Positions 11,329 through 23,047 of a DNA stretch of 64,000 bases are shown in pieces. This stretch comes from Sarcomyxa edulis (lineage: Eukaryota > Basidiomycota > Agaricomycetes > Agaricales > Mycenaceae), in contig QUOL01000013.1 in NCBI GenBank assembly GCA_009761415.1, positions 300,501 to 364,500 on the forward strand, written 5' to 3'. Every line of letters begins with the position of its first letter. Positions within the stretch are counted from its first letter, which is position 1. The notes below the pieces were generated by a model. It was not told the DNA's origin. It did not search any database and was given only the letters and a program-made list of their open reading frames with translations. The position numbers and the translations under genes were made by a program.

Positions 11329-14300
11329 TTTATCTCCACGTATTTCGGATAACAAGTGATCCAGAGGCGGCAGTCCTATTTGAGCGATTGGGATTGGATT
11401 CGGAGATGGTCTAATGCAATCCAACCAAGTCAATGAACGGAGCGCAGACTATGATGCGAGAATAACGCACGCTCCCACTTGCTTGTTTGCGGAAGAATTT
11501 GTACAGGAAAGGGGTATTTGCAGGGATGAGGACTGTTCCACTCCATGTGGGGACCGGAGAGGCCTTGTCGGAGACCAATTTAACCTATATGAAGCCGAGG
11601 TGAGCGATAACCTCGACCCAAGTAAATCGAGAGGGTCATACGGCTTTCGAAGAGGACCAGGAGCCAAGTTGTGTGATATTTCCATACAAAAACACGCCGA
11701 GCTAGATGATCAAAATAACCGGTGAGCGTCAATAATGAGTTTGAATGAAAGATAGGCTTTATAAACAAACCTCGGTCGATGTAGTCTTCCGTGCTTCGTA
11801 GAAAGTGACAGAGACCATAGTCGCAGATGCAGACGCGGACTTGGACGACGACGTCTTGCTCGCACTGGAAGATACCTTACTCGTGGAGGTCTTCGGAGAT
11901 GTAGATGATGACGGTGTCAAACTGGCAGACTTTGCAGAGGATGTACTGGCTTTTGAACTAGTAGTGGATTTCGAGGCACTCGATGCCTTGCTTGACGAGC
12001 TGGCTTTCGAGCTAGTGCTGGTGGGTTTCGCGGTGGGCGTTGCTGCACCGGTGCCAGTGGCACCTACCCATGTGTTCGAGATGCTCTGTTTTCCAGAGGC
12101 TTTGATGGTAGCTGTCAAGTTGGGGTCGTCTTGCCAGATAACCTGCAATGGTTATATCCGTCAAGACAGTCTCCAAGTCTTATGAGATGACTCACGCTTC
12201 CGTCCGATTCTTTGCGAAGGTACTTATAGTCGAATGTAGTATTGGCTGGCAATGCGACTGTTATTTTCCAGATCGAAGTGCCATTGACCGTTGTTAATTC
12301 AAGCTGTAAAAACAACGAATGCTATCAATAATGGGCTCTTAGCGGACAAGACAAATTACAGACAGCAGCGTCGGGATTCCACGATCCCAACTGCCCTAAA
12401 CCACCAGTTATGAAAACATTCTATTGAGCAAGGAAGAAACAATGCAAGCGTCATTCAGACTGGGAGAATAGACGGGGGGCATAGTGGAACGACGCACCTC
12501 TCCTACAACAGTCTTCGCCTTTTCGGTGAACGAGACAGCAACATAACCAGATGGTACTGGAGCGGCAGTACAAGCTCCTACCGCGGCAGTCGTAGCAGAC
12601 CCGGCTGACCCTTTAGCTGCGGTATGAAGAGCGATGGCGCTTCGTTTTCGAACGATAGCCTTGAAGACCCCATTAGTCACCGTGAATCTGGTAACATATG
12701 AGTGCAAGTACATAATAGAGGTGGGTAGATGTGCAACGTACGAAACACCGCTGCAAACGCCTGATTTGACAGCACCGCCAATGACATCGCAATAATGTCC
12801 AGTGGGCAATGAAGATGTAAACGTTGCACTCCAATCACAATCTCCGTTGTTAATTGCGACAAATCCTGAGGATCCTGCGAAGCGAAGACTTCTTTCAGTA
12901 CGAGAGTGGATTGGGTAAGTGAGTAATTGATCCGTACGAACCTCTACCGAAGGCAATCTGTGACGAGACAGTTGAAACCCAGTTGTTCATGGCGGCGGTT
13001 CCGACCGTGTTTCGGAACAGCGTCATCCCAGCCACCGCGAGCAGACGATGTTGGCAGATCCAGCCATTGGTTCCGGCATTACCAGAACATGTACCCGCCC
13101 CTTGTAACGAGTATAGAAATTACGACGCGACGCGATGTTCGAGAGAGTGGATAGCTCACCTCCATTAGGCGCGCCGGCGTCGTATGTCGAGAACCCCGTA
13201 TAGCTAGATAGGATCGTGGGCGATCCATAGGGATGAGCGAGAGAGAAGATCGTTGCGAGCATGTATGTGTTCGAAGGAGAGTTGTAATTTAGCGAGTCTC
13301 CACTCTAATGAGGGTATTAGTATGCTGGATCTGCGAGTGTATCATATAAACTTACCCGCTCAGTGTCGTGATTCGCTACAAAGACGTTTGCTTTCGATCC
13401 AGCTATCCAACCTGTATGAAGCCAGATGAGTTTCTGGTCTCGAATCTATCAAAGAGACAGACGTGAATAACATACCCTGACTATCCAAATTTCGAAGACC
13501 AGAGATTGGACCGCCAGAAAATGCCACTTTCAGAGCATTCATGTAACGGAATCTGACCACCCAAAATTAAGAGCAAGCCCAGGTTATGAGCCGCAGAGCA
13601 AAACTTACTCCTGCACATCGCCTTCAGATGTCCATACTGATTAGTGCGATCGAGCCAGGAATTGAGACGATAGGAGCGTACCAATTCCAACATATTCCGA
13701 TGGCTGAACGGGTTCTTCATATCCCCAAATAACTTCTTGGGTGATGTAAGGTTTACGACTGAACCGGGAGGCGATGGCCGAGATATTGGTTGCTGCGATA
13801 TCTGTAAGATTTGGTGGATTATTAAGACATGAGAGTTGAACGATGTGATGTGAGATAAGATGGAAAACGAACGTTTTGCTGCATCCAGACGTAGCCCATC
13901 GACACCAAGGGATAACAAGTCGTTAGCATAAGCCGCGAGTCTCGTTTGGACGAATGTGGTCTCTGTTTTGAGACTTCGAAAAAAGCCTTGTCAGTAAATC
14001 GCAACAGAAGTAAGTGAAGGATGATAGACACAAGACTCACTCGGCAAGGCTGGACAACTGACAGGTCTGCACATCAGTCCTATTGGTGTAATCTTTGATA
14101 TTGTTCTTCGGTGTTCCGCAATAATGGAAATTGGTGGGGCCCCATATACCCGCATACGAGTAATGTGTGTAATTAGTTCCGGCGTACCCCAGACCTGAGG
14201 CATTCGCGTTAGTAGAAGAGGGTGGGCCAGACATGTGGTTGAATATCGTGTCTGTAGAGAAATATTAATTAAGACGAACAGAGAAGAGCTATGTGAATAA

Positions 14301-14738
14301 CATACCCGCTATCACTTTGACTCCAGCCGTATGACACGTCGAGATCATACTAAACATAAGACAAATTGAAGAGACGGCGAGCTGGACAACAAGAGATACG
14401 TACCTAGAGTATTGAGCTCGTGTTCCCCGCTTCGACGTTATATTGTACGAGACAGGCTGGTAATCCGTCCACCACTGTGACCCTCTGATGTGCTCTTGTG
14501 CTGGGCTCACTGCAAGTATGGAAGCCAATCAGTCCAATTCTACAGCTGTTGAGAGAGATTGGTGTGGACCTTGAACAAACCCGTAACCAGCAGGGCCAAG
14601 GAAATTCGTGCATTCTGCTGCGACGCTACTCCAACTCCATTCGAACATTTGTACGATGACTGATTTGGATCCAGATGGGGCAGCTAGAACCGATATCGAA
14701 GCTGACGAGACAATAAGGGTAGAGAACAGTCGTCTCAT
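11329..14738 (-). CDS. Secreted alpha-amylase B (GH13) with two CBM20 domains
   Basis: Tandem paralogue of amylase A, with the same exon layout where checked (exon 1 14738-14570, exon 2 14509-14404, exon 3 14349-14306, last 11410-11329). The signal peptide is [19 protein letters not shown]. Catalytic motifs are [10 protein letters not shown] (Asp), [13 protein letters not shown] (Glu) and [10 protein letters not shown] (Asp). The C-terminal beta domain is followed by CBM20-1 ([36 protein letters not shown]), a Ser/Lys/Thr-rich linker (plus-strand 11810-12040) and CBM20-2 ([46 protein letters not shown], ending IRNTWR). Both linkers differ strongly while the domains stay alike, as expected for linkers free to drift. 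I see no frameshift or stop. Function as for A; the pair may differ in starch-binding strength or expression. Confidence 0.92.
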
Positions 14739-15860
14739 GATGATACAGATCGAAGAAAGCAGTGAAAAAAAGCTGGTCGTTGAGGTTGGGAACGTTACAT
14801 TTTGCGGAGGGGTCTATGAGCCAAATCATTCCGCGGCTAGGAGATGTGGGGTCCGATCAATGTCGGATGCGCTGGAAAAGGGCACAAACAGGAGGTCGTA
14901 TTAGGAGTCCGAAGTGACCGAATAGCAGAGTATATCGACTAACCGCGTCAACAGCGTATACAATCAATGGTTGTCCTATTGCGCGCTAATGTTGGCTCAA
15001 CTTGAGCTTGAGCACAACATTCGCTCAACTTTCAGACCTACGAGATGATCGACGAATGAGCCCGAGCCAACGACTCTCCATCCATTCTCCAGATGCGCTG
15101 ATAGGCCGTATCTTCGCATCTGGAGATGAGGATGGTACGTGAAAGTGAGTAGTCTTGACCAAGTCATTGTGGTCTTGGCTGTGTCTGAGTTGAAGTCGCC
15201 ACTTGGCAGTTTTTGGCATCTTGGCCCGCCGGCGACCGTCACCTAGGCCGTGCCGGTCGGCAGCCTTGGTATTAAATAGATGTAAATATTCCTAATTGGG
15301 GTTTGACGCGGACGGCCAACTTCCGTCCAACTTCCGCCCAACGCTGCCCCAGTGCCCGGAGTTCGGACACTCATCCTGATATAGAGTCAAAAAAGTAATC
15401 CCGGAATGTTGGAGCTGCCCCAGGTAAAAGGTCGAATTTTCCGCCTAAAACGACACATCGCCGCTTATAAGTAATTTTCAGCATCTTCTTCCTAGGCTTG
15501 CATATAGATTCGATGCTTGACAACCACGGTCTGGGGCTATATGCAAAGATGCATTGTTCGTCTTTCGTCGCCTTTCCAAAGCGAGAGCAGGTACCGTGGC
15601 CTCAACGAAAGACGAGTTCAAAAATAGACCACCGTACGATTGCAGCTTATCGGGTCGGATGCGCAGTCCGAAAACACGCCATGTCATGTTTTTTTTCGGA
15701 GTCTAGATTCGGCGTTGTTTGACTCGGAGGACAAAACAAAGACCCAGGACTTCTACGGCGCGGTTCGGCAGCGCTTATCGTTTGTCTTTTGGAAAAAGAA
15801 ATCAAAAGAAAAAATACGAGTCATGTTTTTGGTATCCTTCCCTCAAACACACCCAATTGC
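14739..15860. other. Divergent promoter region of amylase B and the MFS transporter
   Basis: These two genes are transcribed away from each other from this 1.1 kb. No convincing open frame. Short repeated CCGTCCAACTTCCGCC-like sequence lies near 15320-15345. I cannot assign operators. Confidence 0.4.
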
Positions 15861-18531
15861 ATGGAGGAATCACCCCGATATGCACCCCAGACAAGTCCCT
15901 TCCATACTGACATAGCATCTACTCCCCCGGCTTCCCCACTGCCAGACATGTACAGCTCTCGATTCACTTCAGCTGCTCCGACGTTGCTCGAAGAGCCATT
16001 GCCAGATTCTGACTTGGAAAAGGATATTGACGAGAAAGACAGAGATTTTGAAAAGTCCCAAGATCCCCCAGTTGACGACTCGGATCCAGAAACACTCCTC
16101 GTCGATTGGGATGGTCCAGATGACCCCCTAAATCCGAAAAAGTATGTCCTAATGCATTCTATCCATACGCAACTCATCGCATTCCCCACAGTTGGCCGCG
16201 TAAACAGAAATGGGGCGCGACATTCATGGTCTCTACATTTACATTCATCACTCCCGTGGCGTCGTCGATGATCGCGCCAGCCAGTGACCAAGTTGCGGCA
16301 GAGTTCGGAATCACAAGTACGGTGATGATCGCTCTCTTGACTAGTATCTTTCTGTTAGCTTTCGGTGAGCAGAAGCGTGTCTTTACTTGATACGCGTCTT
16401 AAAACCAACACGTCATGTAGCCGTGGGCCCCCTATTTCTTGGGCCCCTTAGCGAACTCTATGGAAGGCGGCGAGTTACCCAGTACTCCAATCTGTTCTTC
16501 TTAGGTATGTAGCGGCTTTTCTTCTATCTCTTGTGAGCTAATCGAACACTGTCGATTTAATAGCATGGAATCTGGGCTGTGGATTCACCCAAAACCAAAC
16601 CCAACTCCTCGTCTGTCGATTTTTCGCTGGGTTAGGCGGTAGTGCACCTCTTGCTGTGCGTACTCTATCTTGTTTATACGTACGCTCTGCTGACGCCTTT
16701 TCTCCATTACCTTCTACAGATCGGCGGCGGTGTCATTGCGGATACATGGGCTGCTGAGGAACGAGGACACGCCATTTCGATATACTCTCTTGCACCTCTC
16801 CTAGGCCCTGTCGTAGGACCAGTTTGTGGGGCTTGGTGAGAACGCCACTCGCTTCCTATTTGCTCACATTTTTTACGACGCCGTATCATATTACACAGGA
16901 TAGCAGAAAAGTCCAATTGGAGATGGGTTGTAAGTCACCGTTGTTTCCTGTGCTCTATACTCCTCGTTGCTCACGCGGTGTGATTTGTTGTAGTTCTGGT
17001 CAACTACTATCGTTGATGCAGCCATTCAAGTCGTAGGATATTTCTGTCTACAAGAAAGTGAGTATTCACTCGCCTTCCACGATCTCCCCGTCGCATATAG
17101 TCGCCCTTCTCAGCATGATGCTCACCACCTATTGACGCCACATAGCTTTTGCACCATTCATTCTGTCACAAAAAGCGAAAGCGATCATGCGCACACTAGA
17201 CACAGAGAAAGGTCCAATAAAATACGTCAAGACACCCTACGATGCTAACTGGAAGTGCGTAGTTTTCCTCGTTCATTCGTAGAGCATCACTGATACCTAA
17301 ATATGACATGGTCTTCACTCTATCACGGCTTTAGTTTCAAATACCTCATTCACAAGACTCTCATCCGTCCCTTCTCGCTGTTTATTCACGAACCGATCGT
17401 TCAGATCATGGCTTTGTTCCTGGCTTTCGTGTATGGTCTGTTATATCGTGAGTCGTCAGCCTAAAATCTCCCATCATCAATCCATGCCTGACTAGCCCGA
17501 TTTTTCTCAAGTGTTTCTAACAAATATGACAACCATCTTCGTGGGCGTATACCACCAAAGCGTCGGCATCGCAGGTCTCCACTACCTCGCACTCGGTTTC
17601 GGACAAGCATGTTCTGCACAGATGAACGCGAGATTCCTGGATCGCATCTACATTTATTTCAAGAACAAAAATGGTGGCGTTGGGCAACCTGAGTTCCGAT
17701 TACGCGAGTATCAACTTTATTCCCCATTCCCCTTCCCCTCCTCTTCCCCTTCCTCGACCTCTTTTCTTTCCCCTTCCCCCATATCCCTCTTCCATATTCC
17801 CCTTCTCTCTCGAGTCATACGGGAGACGCGATACACCCCTATTCTATACACATGATTGCTAACGCGCAAGCCTGGGGAGGACTGTTTAGCTTCGATGATA
17901 CCCGGAACTTTCTTACTGCCAATCGGGTTATTGATTACGGGGTGGGCGGTTCAGTATAGAGTACATTGGATAGTGGCCGATATCGTGAGTCCCACCATCC
18001 CCATATCGTCTCTCCGTCACGGTAAATTGATGAGCTCTGGACTTTCAGGGCATCTATCTCGTTGGAGCGGGAATCAATCTGAGTTTCCAGTCAGTGCAGT
18101 TATACGTTGTTGATACGTTTACTCTACATGCTGCTTCTGGTGCGCAACTTTCGTTCATTCATAATCTCGATTTATTGACCGTTGGGAACATATATCGTAG
18201 CCTTGGCCGTTGTCGCTTGCCTGAGAGCACTCGCAGGTACGCCTTTCTTGCTAGAATCACACTCAGTGGCGAAAACCTGAAACCGTGCACCGGCTTTTGT
18301 TAGGATTCGGATTTCCTCTCTTCGCACCACCGATGTACAATGCATTAGGTTTTGGAAAGGGGAATACGATACTCGCATGCGTAGGCATCGCTATTGGATG
18401 TCCCGCGTAAGCATTCCCTCAACATACTCCTGCCTTCAAATTGCTAATAAATCCCGAGCAGACCGTGGCTATTCTGGCGTTATGGCAAACGCATACGGCT
18501 GGCTAGCAAGTATGCCAATCATGTGAACTAA
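15861..18531 (+). CDS. MFS transporter (DHA1, multidrug/polyamine-like)
   Basis: The start is the ATG before EESPRYAPQTSP. A polar N-terminal tail of about 100 residues leads to WDGPDDPLNP|KNWPRKQKWG, the fungal DHA1 signature before helix 1. Conserved segments follow: FLGPLSELYGRRRV (motif A), GGGVIADTWAAEERGHAISI with LGPVVGPVCGAW (motif C), then a central loop and helices 7-12 ending PLFAPPMYNALGFG…FWRYGKRIR. About 12 exons and 520 aa. Such proteins usually exchange protons for drugs, polyamines or secondary metabolites across the plasma membrane; the substrate is unknown. One intron (17704-17889, 186 nt, with a CT-rich tract) fits only if its donor is GC, giving PEFRLPSMIPG across the junction. 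Confidence 0.88.
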
Positions 18532-19347
18532 AGCCGTAAAACCTGTTGCCCCCTCCGGGACCCTGTAAATATAAGTAGATCTTCTCTTGTCATTTTTGCT
18601 GTACAACTTCCTCTCAAACATATAGAACGCAGTTACCTTGCCAGCATACTTATCAACCGTGAGTTTTCCATCACTCTCCATACATCGAAGTCAGTCTGAC
18701 GCGGGTTTTTCGGTTTGCGAACAGGGATGGATTCATAAATAAATTTTTATAATGGACAAAAATTACAAAAACATGACATTTACCTTGGCCACACTCAACA
18801 ACTGTGATCAGACAAGAAGACAAGATGGCCTTGAGCTGGCCACTACTACCAATGCATAGCGGTCGAACTTCCGACTCGTTTCCTCAAAACATCATTGGCT
18901 GCGGTCATTTCGGTAATCACACGGGCTGGGTACCTCGGGGATATTGCAGGACGGGAAGTCTCAAAGAGCCTAGCCAGAAGGCGTTCCTAAGGTGTGTCAA
19001 AAACAAGGAAAATATTGGCTAAACTCAAGCATTGTTTGTCGTGGCGATACGTCGAGAAAAGAACAACGAGAGGACAATGGCATTTATGGCGGAGTTTGAA
19101 AAATATTTTGACGCGCTTCGCGCTTCATTGCCCTGGACTTTTACAAGCTTATTGTCAGCACAATGGGCGCCGATGGTCTTTCTCGCATTCCTATAAAGCC
19201 TTTGATTCTCTGGAATAAGCCCTCATCATCTCCAGATATTTTCTCGTCTTTTTACGACCCCTACACGTCCAGAACTTACTCGCAGGGCGATTTTGGTTCA
19301 CGTCCAACTCTCTTTCATCCAGCCAACCGAAGTTGTAACTCTTCAAG
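18532..19347. other. Intergenic region with the promoter of AA9 LPMO 1
   Basis: It contains 3' sequence of the MFS gene, a stretch with no supportable coding, and then the TATA box and leader of the AA9 gene. A 14-nt leader motif (19246-19259) recurs in front of the second AA9 gene. Confidence 0.4.
19192..19197 (+). promoter_or_regulatory. TATA box of AA9 LPMO 1
   Basis: TATAAA in a good context (CCTATAAAGCC), 151-156 nt upstream of the ATG at 19348. The paralogous gene has TATAAA at a comparable place. Confidence 0.5.
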
Positions 19348-20572
19348 ATGAAGTCTTACGCATCTCTCTTTACATCCTTCATCATCGCCCTTCAGATCCC
19401 TTCCTACGTTTTTGCACATGGCTTCATTCGTCACGTGACTATCGATGGGACATCATACATAGGAGATATTCCCAACTCTGCTGGTTACAGTTCTGGAATC
19501 GCCAATGATGCGACTAACTCGAGCATCGTCCGGCTGATCAATACCACTGCGCCCGTCAAACATGCCGACAACAAATTCCTCAACTGTGGCCAAAATGCCC
19601 AGTTCGGAACGAAAGTGGCCAGCGCCAACCCAGGTAGTGTCGTCACTTTTGATTGGAAAGAGTGAGTGACACCGTAGCTTTCGATGTGCAATGGCTAACC
19701 TGCGTATCAGTATCGATCCTACATCTGGTTCGATCATCAACTGGATTCATAATACCGGTCCTTTGATGACTTACATGACGAATTGCGGATCGACGACTTG
19801 TGATAAGTTCGACTCTACGAATGCCTCATGGTTCAAAATCGACCAGGTCGGACGCATCGCAAATGGTTCTTGGGCTCAAGAGTTAATCTGTACGTCGTGA
19901 TTTCCTCCATCTCACAAATAGGACTGACCGCCATATCTCTTCTTCCAGTCTTTGGGGCCGTCGCTAATGTTACTATTCCTCCTACCCTCGCTCCAGGGAA
20001 TTATCTCATTCGACACGAGATAATCGCCTTACACGTGGCTGAAACTCTGTTTGGCGCAGAGTTCTATCCCTCGTGCACTCAAATCACAGTGGGTGGCAAT
20101 GGTACTGGTGTTCCCAGTTCAGATGAGCTAGTCAAGTTTCCTGGGGCTTACAGCGACAGCGACCCTGGTATCTTGGATAAGGATGTGCGTACATTCCATT
20201 GCCTTCCCATTTTTCGTCTTATTGACGTTCAAACATCAGGCCTTCGACACAGATGTTGCTTACATCTTCCCCGGACCTCCTATAGCCAAGCTCGCTGCTA
20301 CCTCCGGAACTACCACCGTATCTATCTCCTCTTCCGTCCCTTCGGAAACTGCCAATGCATCCACCACTTCCGCCAAAGTCGCCATCGCATCCGGAACCGC
20401 ATCCCCATCCCCATCCGCCGCGTCTGCATCCAGCACCGGTACCTGTCGTCTAAAGAGAAAACCCACCTCCACTGCTACTCTTCCCACGGACGCGGCCGTC
20501 GTTGTCACGAACCGTCCACGAAATCTGAGTCGCGTCATGCGCGCCTTGGACCCCCACTTTGCTCTCCATTGA
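19348..20572 (+). CDS. AA9 lytic polysaccharide monooxygenase 1 (LPMO)
   Basis: Exons are 19348-19661, 19711-19889, 19949-20184 and 20240-20572. After the signal peptide (…SYVFA) the mature protein begins with His (HGFIRHVTIDG), the N-terminal copper-brace histidine. The second copper histidine lies in the NWIHNTGPLMTY segment. The C-terminal half has RHEIIALHVAETLFGAEFYP, with the axial Tyr, then a VGGNGTGVPSSDELVKFPG block and YIFPGPPIAKL. The enzyme family uses copper with O2 or H2O2 to cleave cellulose or other beta-glucans outside the cell. Two points are unusual. The residue normally Gln before FY is Glu (codon 20059-20061). Instead of a CBM1 there is a Ser/Thr-rich stretch ending in a basic tail (GTCRLKRKP … LSRVMRAL). 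Confidence 0.92.
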
Positions 20573-21837
20573 GCGCGTCCCATCGATTCCGTTGATCGTT
20601 ACGACTATTCAAGGTGTATTTTATCGGAGTCTACAAGTCATTAGTTGTATTTTATCGTATTCTGCCTCCGTATACATATCTTATGCTAACGCCACACTAC
20701 GCTATTCACTGTCTTTGTAGATCAAGGACAGCTGCTATTCATCATTATATACCGTGTATTTACTAGCTATGTATCACTTAGGACGACAATGCTGATTCTG
20801 TGCAAATAAACCTTGGGCAATTGATTAACAGTCTTTCCTCACCGCACGGACCCACAAAAAAGACGATGATAAAATATGAGTATATTACCTAGTTTTACGG
20901 TCTCTCCTTTCATCGCTAGGCGCACCAGACTCTCGTTACTTTACTTACTCACAGACACACCTCAGCGACGTTCTCTGTACGTTCCGCTGAGGTGAGTACA
21001 GTACAATTTCCGTATCTCTTCCCATTTATTCACTATACCTATAGATCACTCTTTCTTATTAGACGAGTCGATGCCTCCAGTGTACTACGACTGAGCTGCA
21101 AGGAGGGTTACGCTGTCAAATTCTTGCGCAACTCAATCTCCGCGCAGGAGAAGGACAGACGTATCGTACTGGTCACTGCGTTGAGCAAGGTTGAGCGAAT
21201 TTCCAGGTTCTAGAATGAAAAATGATGCCTTGTTTGAAGGGCGAACGATAGTTATGATATCAAGTCTGCAGCTAGACGCTCTGTTACTAGGGAAAGTCTC
21301 ACTTACTAACCCTAACCTGGCTGGACCAAACATGCACCAGAGTCCCGTTTATTCGGCCAGCTTGATACTATTAGAGTCAAGAAGAGGTGATAATGAGAAC
21401 AACGGCATTGGGTACGCGAGGACTTTACAGGATTCGAATTGCATCAACTTCTAATATGTGGACGCGCTAAGGAGACCCTGTGAGATATATTCAGTGTCGA
21501 GTTTATATCGGTAAATACGTAGAGGCTTACGGGATCAATGCGATTCGAGCAGATAATCGAGAGGCGTCAAATTTGCCGAGGTGTTGTCGATGCTGTTGTA
21601 AGACCACACTTTCAGGATATGACGATAGCGGTGATATACCAGGGACCCTTCGACTGGCTTTGGGATGTAGCCATCGTAATTGGGGACGACGCATTCCACT
21701 GGACCGAGCAATTTGAGTAGACGTAGGACGAGTGTGGGTTCGCGAGAATGTTCAGGTAATGTCGAGCGCTCGAAGCACGCTATGGCACGACCTTTGAATA
21801 AAAAACAGATTGTAGAGTGTAAGTGTATATTTCGACG
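20573..21837. other. Intergenic region between AA9 LPMO 1 and the gene converging on it
   Basis: The left part is the 3' end of AA9-1 and includes a 19-nt sequence (20711-20729) repeated exactly after AA9-2. The open frame 21538-21720 (…IYQGPFDWLWDVAIVIGDDAFHWTEQFE) has a plausible composition but no recognised family. Nothing else is supportable. Confidence 0.35.
20711..20729 (+). repeat. Shared AA9 3'-region motif, copy 1
   Basis: GTCTTTGTAGATCAAGGAC lies 139 nt after the AA9-1 stop. An identical 19-mer lies at 25136-25154 after AA9-2. Confidence 0.7.
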
Positions 21838-23047
21838 TCAAGACGTCAAGGTAGGTATGGAAATCTGACCCCTATACGGCGCTATTCGTCTTGCTACGCG
21901 AGGATCATGGAAAATGGGAAGACTGACGAAATCAATCTTTCTTCCTCTAGAGACACAGAGTGCGTTTATGCCTAAGTTCAAACTGAACGGCTGTCCCAAA
22001 GAATGAAGTATATATTTATGCCGCCGCCACTTTGATGTAAAGTCCCTGCACGCGCGGAACAACGAGGGACTCATTAGATGCTCGCGAAGTAATTGTGCAC
22101 CTGGGGTCGATTGTTGGTCTAACATAGCAGTATTGATGTGCCATGGCAATCCTGAGGGAAGCGCCAAGTCAGATCCTTGCGCAAATCCCGTTGGGTCCTC
22201 CCCTTCGACCAGACGAAACCTGATTTCGCCAGTAAGAGGGGCAAAATCAGGGGGAGGTTGGTAATAAAGAAAGCCACGCGTGTTGGGGGGAAATCGGAGA
22301 CGACTTCCATAGGTTTGCGCGAAGTAGATCTTAAATCTCGGTAAAGCGTCTGGGGAGACCATTGGCCCAGAGTATCCAGAAAAGTCCATAAAGTCCGACC
22401 GGGCGAGCTTCTGTGGGTCGAGGGTAGAAATGATTCGTCGGATGGGTGGTTTTGCAGGTCGCTTTTGATCTATTGGCAGACGCTTTTCCAGGCTAACAGA
22501 AGATACCTGAGGCTCTATAGTCTGTACTCAATCGTAATCAATCAAAAAAGGAAGTTGCAGATATACTTACGGACCAACCTGTCGATTGGTGTAGTATCGC
22601 GTCAAACAGTTGGTTTTCCCTTCTAAAAATCGGGAGAAAGACGGAGACAGTCGACTTGTGCTATAAGATGCATGCATATGCATGTCCCCAACGCAAAGAT
22701 AGAAAAAGATCTAGAAAGGTTTCGTGTCCAAGTCAATTGTGGACTCACGAACGACTGTGACTCACTGGCACAATGACCCCGCATGTCTAATTTTTTTTAT
22801 CTGTTTTGTACACGCAGTACACCAGGCTTGATATATCGCTTTGCGGAGACGAAGTGAGTACTGGTGGTTGACCAAGTTGTTCAGAGAGTCGAATGTCAAG
22901 TGATGGAAGCACTTCAAGCAAGACAAACTAGAAAAAGTCAATTTGATCATTCCACTCCGAGTAAACGAGTCTCACCTCTTCGTCGACCAAAGGCTTATCG
23001 TCGTCCTTGAGACCATTCTCAGCAAATCCCCAGCAAGTGCGAGTCAT
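21838..23047 (-). CDS. Uncharacterised protein encoded between the two AA9 genes
   Basis: The start is the ATG at 23047 (MTRTCWGFAENGLKDDDKP), exon 1 ends at 22976 and exon 2 starts at 22927. Middle exons are less certain; RENQLFDAILHQSTGWS near 22575-22630 joins to TIEPQVSSVSLEKRL, and the last exon runs to 21838. The C-terminal part reads FKIYFAQTYGS, PPNTRGFLYYQPPP, APLTGEIRFRLVEGEDP and GSDLALPSGLPWHIN. I recall this pattern (RGF(L/F)YY, G(E/Q)(I/L)RFR, GxDL…GLPW) from many orphan proteins of agaricomycetes, but know of no assigned function. About 270 aa, with no signal peptide or membrane span seen. It lies on the strand opposite the flanking LPMO genes. Confidence 0.6.

Noticed and set aside
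11461..11520. Suspected short deletion and frameshift in the second CBM20 of amylase B
   Set aside because: Rereading showed FFRKQASGS with full length and correct phase, aligned with FFRKQSSGS in amylase A.
12927..13168. Plus-strand ORFs within amylase B
   Set aside because: Shadow frames of amylase exons and introns; no splice or family support.
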